NCBI GenBank assembly: GCA_946886545.1
Contig: CAMPIU010000103.1
Span: forward strand, 1-8,655
Length of the DNA stretch: 8,655 nucleotides
Reading direction: 5' to 3'
Source of the DNA: an uncultured Flavobacteriales bacterium
GTDB taxonomy: Bacteria; Bacteroidota; Bacteroidia; Flavobacteriales; Crocinitomicaceae
Part shown: piece by piece, positions 7,203 through 8,655 of the stretch
How positions within the stretch are numbered: the stretch's first letter is position 1
Layout: each line of letters opens with the position of its first letter
The notes under the pieces: generated by a model
What the model saw: the letters and a program-made list of their open reading frames with translations, nothing else
Databases searched by the model: none
Told to the model about the DNA's origin: nothing
Translations under genes and position numbers: made by a program

Positions 7203-7210
7203 CAAATATA
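7203..7210 (-). promoter_or_regulatory. Candidate -7 box for rel
   Basis: The minus strand reads TATATTTG, an exact fit to TAnnTTTG, 28 bases upstream of the rel ATG and downstream of the lipoprotein terminator. No clear TTTG -33 partner is seen at the expected spacing. The sequence around it is AT-rich, so a chance match is possible. Confidence 0.38.
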
Positions 7211-7273
7211 ACAGGAAATAGCCTGTCTTTTCGAGTGCTTTTTGTAAGTGTTAACATTCGAACGTGAACTAAC

Positions 7274-7304
7274 AAAAAAGCCGTTCCTTTTTGGGAACAG
7301 CTTT
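7274..7304 (-). terminator. Rho-independent terminator of the lipocalin-like lipoprotein gene
   Basis: On the minus strand an 11-base-pair stem, AAAGCTGTTCC with GGAACGGCTTT, encloses a CAAAAA loop and runs into six T residues. One pair is a U.G wobble that forms only in minus-strand RNA (C/A mismatch on the other strand), which supports the minus orientation. It starts 25 bases beyond the lipoprotein stop and isolates that gene from rel. Confidence 0.85.
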
Positions 7305-7328
7305 ATGAATGATTGAATTTTAAAATTC

Positions 7329-7754
7329 CTAGTTATCCTTTTCAAATGTTAAAACATATACTTCTCTATCCGTACCGACAGTTTCTGTATATTCCAATTT
7401 CATATCTTTCCGGGATTCTTCCAGAATTTTGAACTTAAGACCGAAAGAATTCTGAAACAGGGTAATATCGTCTTCTGAATTTTCCCAGGTTCCTGCATCG
7501 ATTTCAGTTTCACCGTCAGCAATAAACGTCCAAACGTATGTTCCGTCCTTATCGAATTCAATATAACCGGCATCAACATAATTGATAGAGGTCTCAAGAA
7601 CTCCGTTGTTATAATATTTATAATCGTACACGGTATTGTTCCATTTTCCGCTTCTTGAGTGTAAATGTCTTTCGATTCTTTTTTCTTTAGAACAGCTTGA
7701 AAATCCTAAAGCAAAAACAGATAAGACAAGCAGTAATTTGGTTACGTTTTTCAT
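7329..7754 (-). CDS. Small lipocalin-like lipoprotein
   Basis: The 141-residue protein has a lipoprotein signal: MKNVTKLLLVLSVFALGFSSC with FSSC as a lipobox-like site and C21 as the predicted lipidated cysteine. The mature domain of about 120 residues is strand-rich and resembles the lipocalin-like families of Bacteroidota: GKWNNTVYDY near the start, IEFDKDGTYVWTF in the middle, GTWENSEDDITLF, then KILEESRKDMKLEYTE and a final strand EVYVLTFEK. The GxW near the start and the GTW followed by DDITL are the typical features. Its ligand and function are unknown. It is probably monocistronic, with its own terminator just downstream and the fumarylacetoacetase-associated terminator upstream. A decayed 3' remnant of a related gene lies at 7918-8069, so this family was once present here in two tandem copies. 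Confidence 0.75.
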   Translation of the reverse strand: MKNVTKLLLVLSVFALGFSSCSKEKRIERHLHSRSGKWNNTVYDYKYYNNGVLETSINYVDAGYIEFDKDGTYVWTFIADGETEIDAGTWENSEDDITLFQNSFGLKFKILEESRKDMKLEYTETVGTDREVYVLTFEKDN

Positions 7755-7776
7755 AAAATTGATTTAAAACTTTCGG

Positions 7777-7805
7777 TAAATCTATCATTTAAAAATCAAT
7801 TCAAA
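7777..7805 (-). promoter_or_regulatory. Weak candidate promoter for the lipoprotein gene
   Basis: The minus strand has TTTG (7805-7802), then 17 bases, then TAGATTTA (7784-7777), a 7-of-8-type fit to the Bacteroidota -33/-7 pair but with spacing slightly shorter than the usual 19-21. The -7 box ends 22 bases before the ATG. A 9-base inverted repeat, aattgattt (7757-7765) and aaatcaatt (7793-7801), brackets it; in such AT-rich DNA this may be chance. Confidence 0.3.
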
Positions 7806-7864
7806 ATACTTTGGAACGAACTATTTTTTTGAGACCTGGTTTATTACTTCAAAAGCAAAGAAAC

Positions 7865-7893
7865 AAAAAAGCCGCTCCTTTTGAGAACAGCTT
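7865..7893 (-). terminator. Rho-independent terminator, now downstream of fumarylacetoacetase
   Basis: On the minus strand AAGCTGTTCT, a CAAAA loop and GGAGCGGCTT form a 10-base-pair stem (three G.U pairs) followed by six T residues. It is clearly related to the terminator at 7274-7304, sharing GCTGTTC, GCGGCT/ACGGCT and the TTTTTTG tail. It follows the lipoprotein remnant and is the first strong terminator beyond the fumarylacetoacetase stop, so it probably ends that transcript. Confidence 0.8.
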
Positions 7894-7917
7894 CTTCCGG
7901 TAAGTATCTGATTGCTA

Positions 7918-8069
7918 CTAATCCTTTTTCAGGGTCAGGGTATATACTTCTTTTTCGATTCCGTCGGATTCGGTATATTCCAACTTCATTTCTTCGGGCC
8001 ATCTAAAATTTTAATCGAAGTAAGATTTAAATTGAATGACAAAACTAAATCAGATTTCAAGCTGAAAAA
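7918..8069 (-). pseudogene. Frameshifted 3' remnant of a second lipocalin-like lipoprotein gene
   Basis: The last ~28 codons, read on the minus strand and ending at TAG 7918-7920, give PEEMKLEYTES, G, then EVYTLTLKKD. This closely parallels the intact lipoprotein's KDMKLEYTET, G, EVYVLTFEKDN. Further 5' the match continues in another frame: KSDLVLSFNLNL then IKILDG corresponds to EDDITLFQNSFGL then FKILEES. Between the shared KIL and MKLEYTE motifs the intact gene has 18 bases and this copy 14, a net 4-base loss that breaks the frame. The remnant begins directly at the fumarylacetoacetase stop codon; the signal peptide and first ~90 residues are gone. It is a non-functional relic of a tandem duplication or an old paralogue, with its terminator preserved. 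Confidence 0.8.
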
Positions 8070-8655
8070 TCAACCTTTCGGTGGATAGATCTTCCCGGAA
8101 ACTTCTCCGAAACCGATGCGAACACCGTCTTTTGAAGAGAATCCGCGCATGATCACCGTATCTCCGTCCTGGATGAACTTGCGTTCGGTTCCATCATTCA
8201 GTTTCAAGGGTTTTGTCCCTTTCCAGGCCAATTCAAGCATCGATCCGTAAGAATCAGGAGTTGGACCTGAAATAGTTCCGGAACCCAGCATATCTCCACA
8301 GCGGATATTACATCCGTTTACAGTATGATGCGCCAACTGCTGCGCCATATTCCAGTACATGTATTTGAAGTTAGAAGTACAGATTTTTGTTTCCGTTCCG
8401 TTCTCAGGCTCAATAAACACCTCCAATTGAATATCGTAGGACAACTGACCTTCATACTTTAAATAAGAAAGCACTTCAGGATCTTGTTTCGGCCCATCCA
8501 TTTTGAATGGCTGAAGCGCATCTAAAGTAACGATCCACGCTGAAATAGTCGAAGCAAAGTTTTTAGCTAAAAACGGCCCTAGCGGAACATATTCCCAGGT
8601 TTGGATATCTCTTGCCGACCAGTCATTCAGCAAAACCATTCCAAAAATATAATCT
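8070..8655 (-). CDS. Fumarylacetoacetase, C-terminal part (runs off the right edge)
   Basis: The enzyme hydrolyses fumarylacetoacetate to fumarate and acetoacetate, the last step of tyrosine/homogentisate breakdown. About 195 residues are visible, open to the window edge; the ATG at 8639 is internal because DYIFGM continues upstream as in the family. Recognisable blocks are [13 protein letters not shown] (carrying the Mg-binding Asp and the Arg and Gln equivalent to human D233, R237 and Q240), [14 protein letters not shown] (lysine equivalent to K253), [18 protein letters not shown] (leading to the region of E364), [15 protein letters not shown] and [16 protein letters not shown] at the end. 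The N-terminal SH3-like domain and the two metal-binding glutamates lie outside the window. The TGA at 8070-8072 directly abuts the lipoprotein remnant; the terminator at 7865-7893 probably serves this gene. Confidence 0.95.
   Translation of the reverse strand, partial: DYIFGMVLLNDWSARDIQTWEYVPLGPFLAKNFASTISAWIVTLDALQPFKMDGPKQDPEVLSYLKYEGQLSYDIQLEVFIEPENGTETKICTSNFKYMYWNMAQQLAHHTVNGCNIRCGDMLGSGTISGPTPDSYGSMLELAWKGTKPLKLNDGTERKFIQDGDTVIMRGFSSKDGVRIGFGEVSGKIYPPKG

Noticed and set aside
1..8655. CRISPR array, insertion sequence, tRNA or rRNA, phage or toxin-antitoxin module
   Set aside because: No regularly spaced repeats, transposase-like protein, terminal inverted repeats, cloverleaf-like segment or toxin/antitoxin-like gene pair could be seen.

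Overview
The window looks like a chromosomal segment of a member of the Bacteroidota, probably Flavobacteriales. This is inferred from several things. Candidate promoters carry the Bacteroidota -7 box (TAnnTTTG), and most starts lack a clear Shine-Dalgarno sequence. There is a long multi-repeat OstA/LptA-like protein, and the rel, fur, purA and ostA genes lie together on one strand. I cannot fix the genus. Most of the window is ordinary, well-conserved housekeeping sequence.

Layout from left to right. At 1-1063 on the plus strand is the 3' part of a gene whose first ~90 bases read as a kinesin-light-chain-type TPR in one frame, while the WG (KWG) repeats read in another. It is either a frameshifted TPR-WG gene or two abutting genes. 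It converges, with a 10-base gap, on a tightly packed minus-strand operon. In transcription order the operon is fur-like regulator (4759 to 4304), single-domain STAS protein (4304 to 3951), purA (3954 to 2683) and ostA-like LPS-transport protein (2681 to 1074). Adjacent genes overlap by 1 and 4 bases or are separated by 1 base. Upstream on the same strand, across a 204-base intergenic region, is a full-length bifunctional (p)ppGpp synthetase/hydrolase (7174 to 4964). Next come a small lipocalin-like lipoprotein (7754 to 7329) with its own rho-independent terminator, and a decayed 3' remnant of a second copy of that lipoprotein with its own related terminator (7865-8069). The C-terminal part of fumarylacetoacetase (8655 to 8070) runs off the right edge.

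How the genes fit together. Rel makes and degrades (p)ppGpp, which is known in other bacteria to inhibit PurA, so the stress alarmone gene and a likely target enzyme sit side by side. The Fur-family protein heads the operon containing PurA and the envelope protein and may regulate it. The STAS protein between them keeps the phosphoacceptor-type serine, but no partner kinase or phosphatase is in view. Fumarylacetoacetase belongs to tyrosine catabolism and is unrelated to the rest.

I did not find a convincing novel multi-gene system. The best leads are the STAS gene embedded by overlapping start/stop codons between fur and purA, the loss of all structural-zinc cysteines in the Fur protein, the TPR/WG frame switch, and the lipoprotein remnant whose terminator now follows the fumarylacetoacetase gene.
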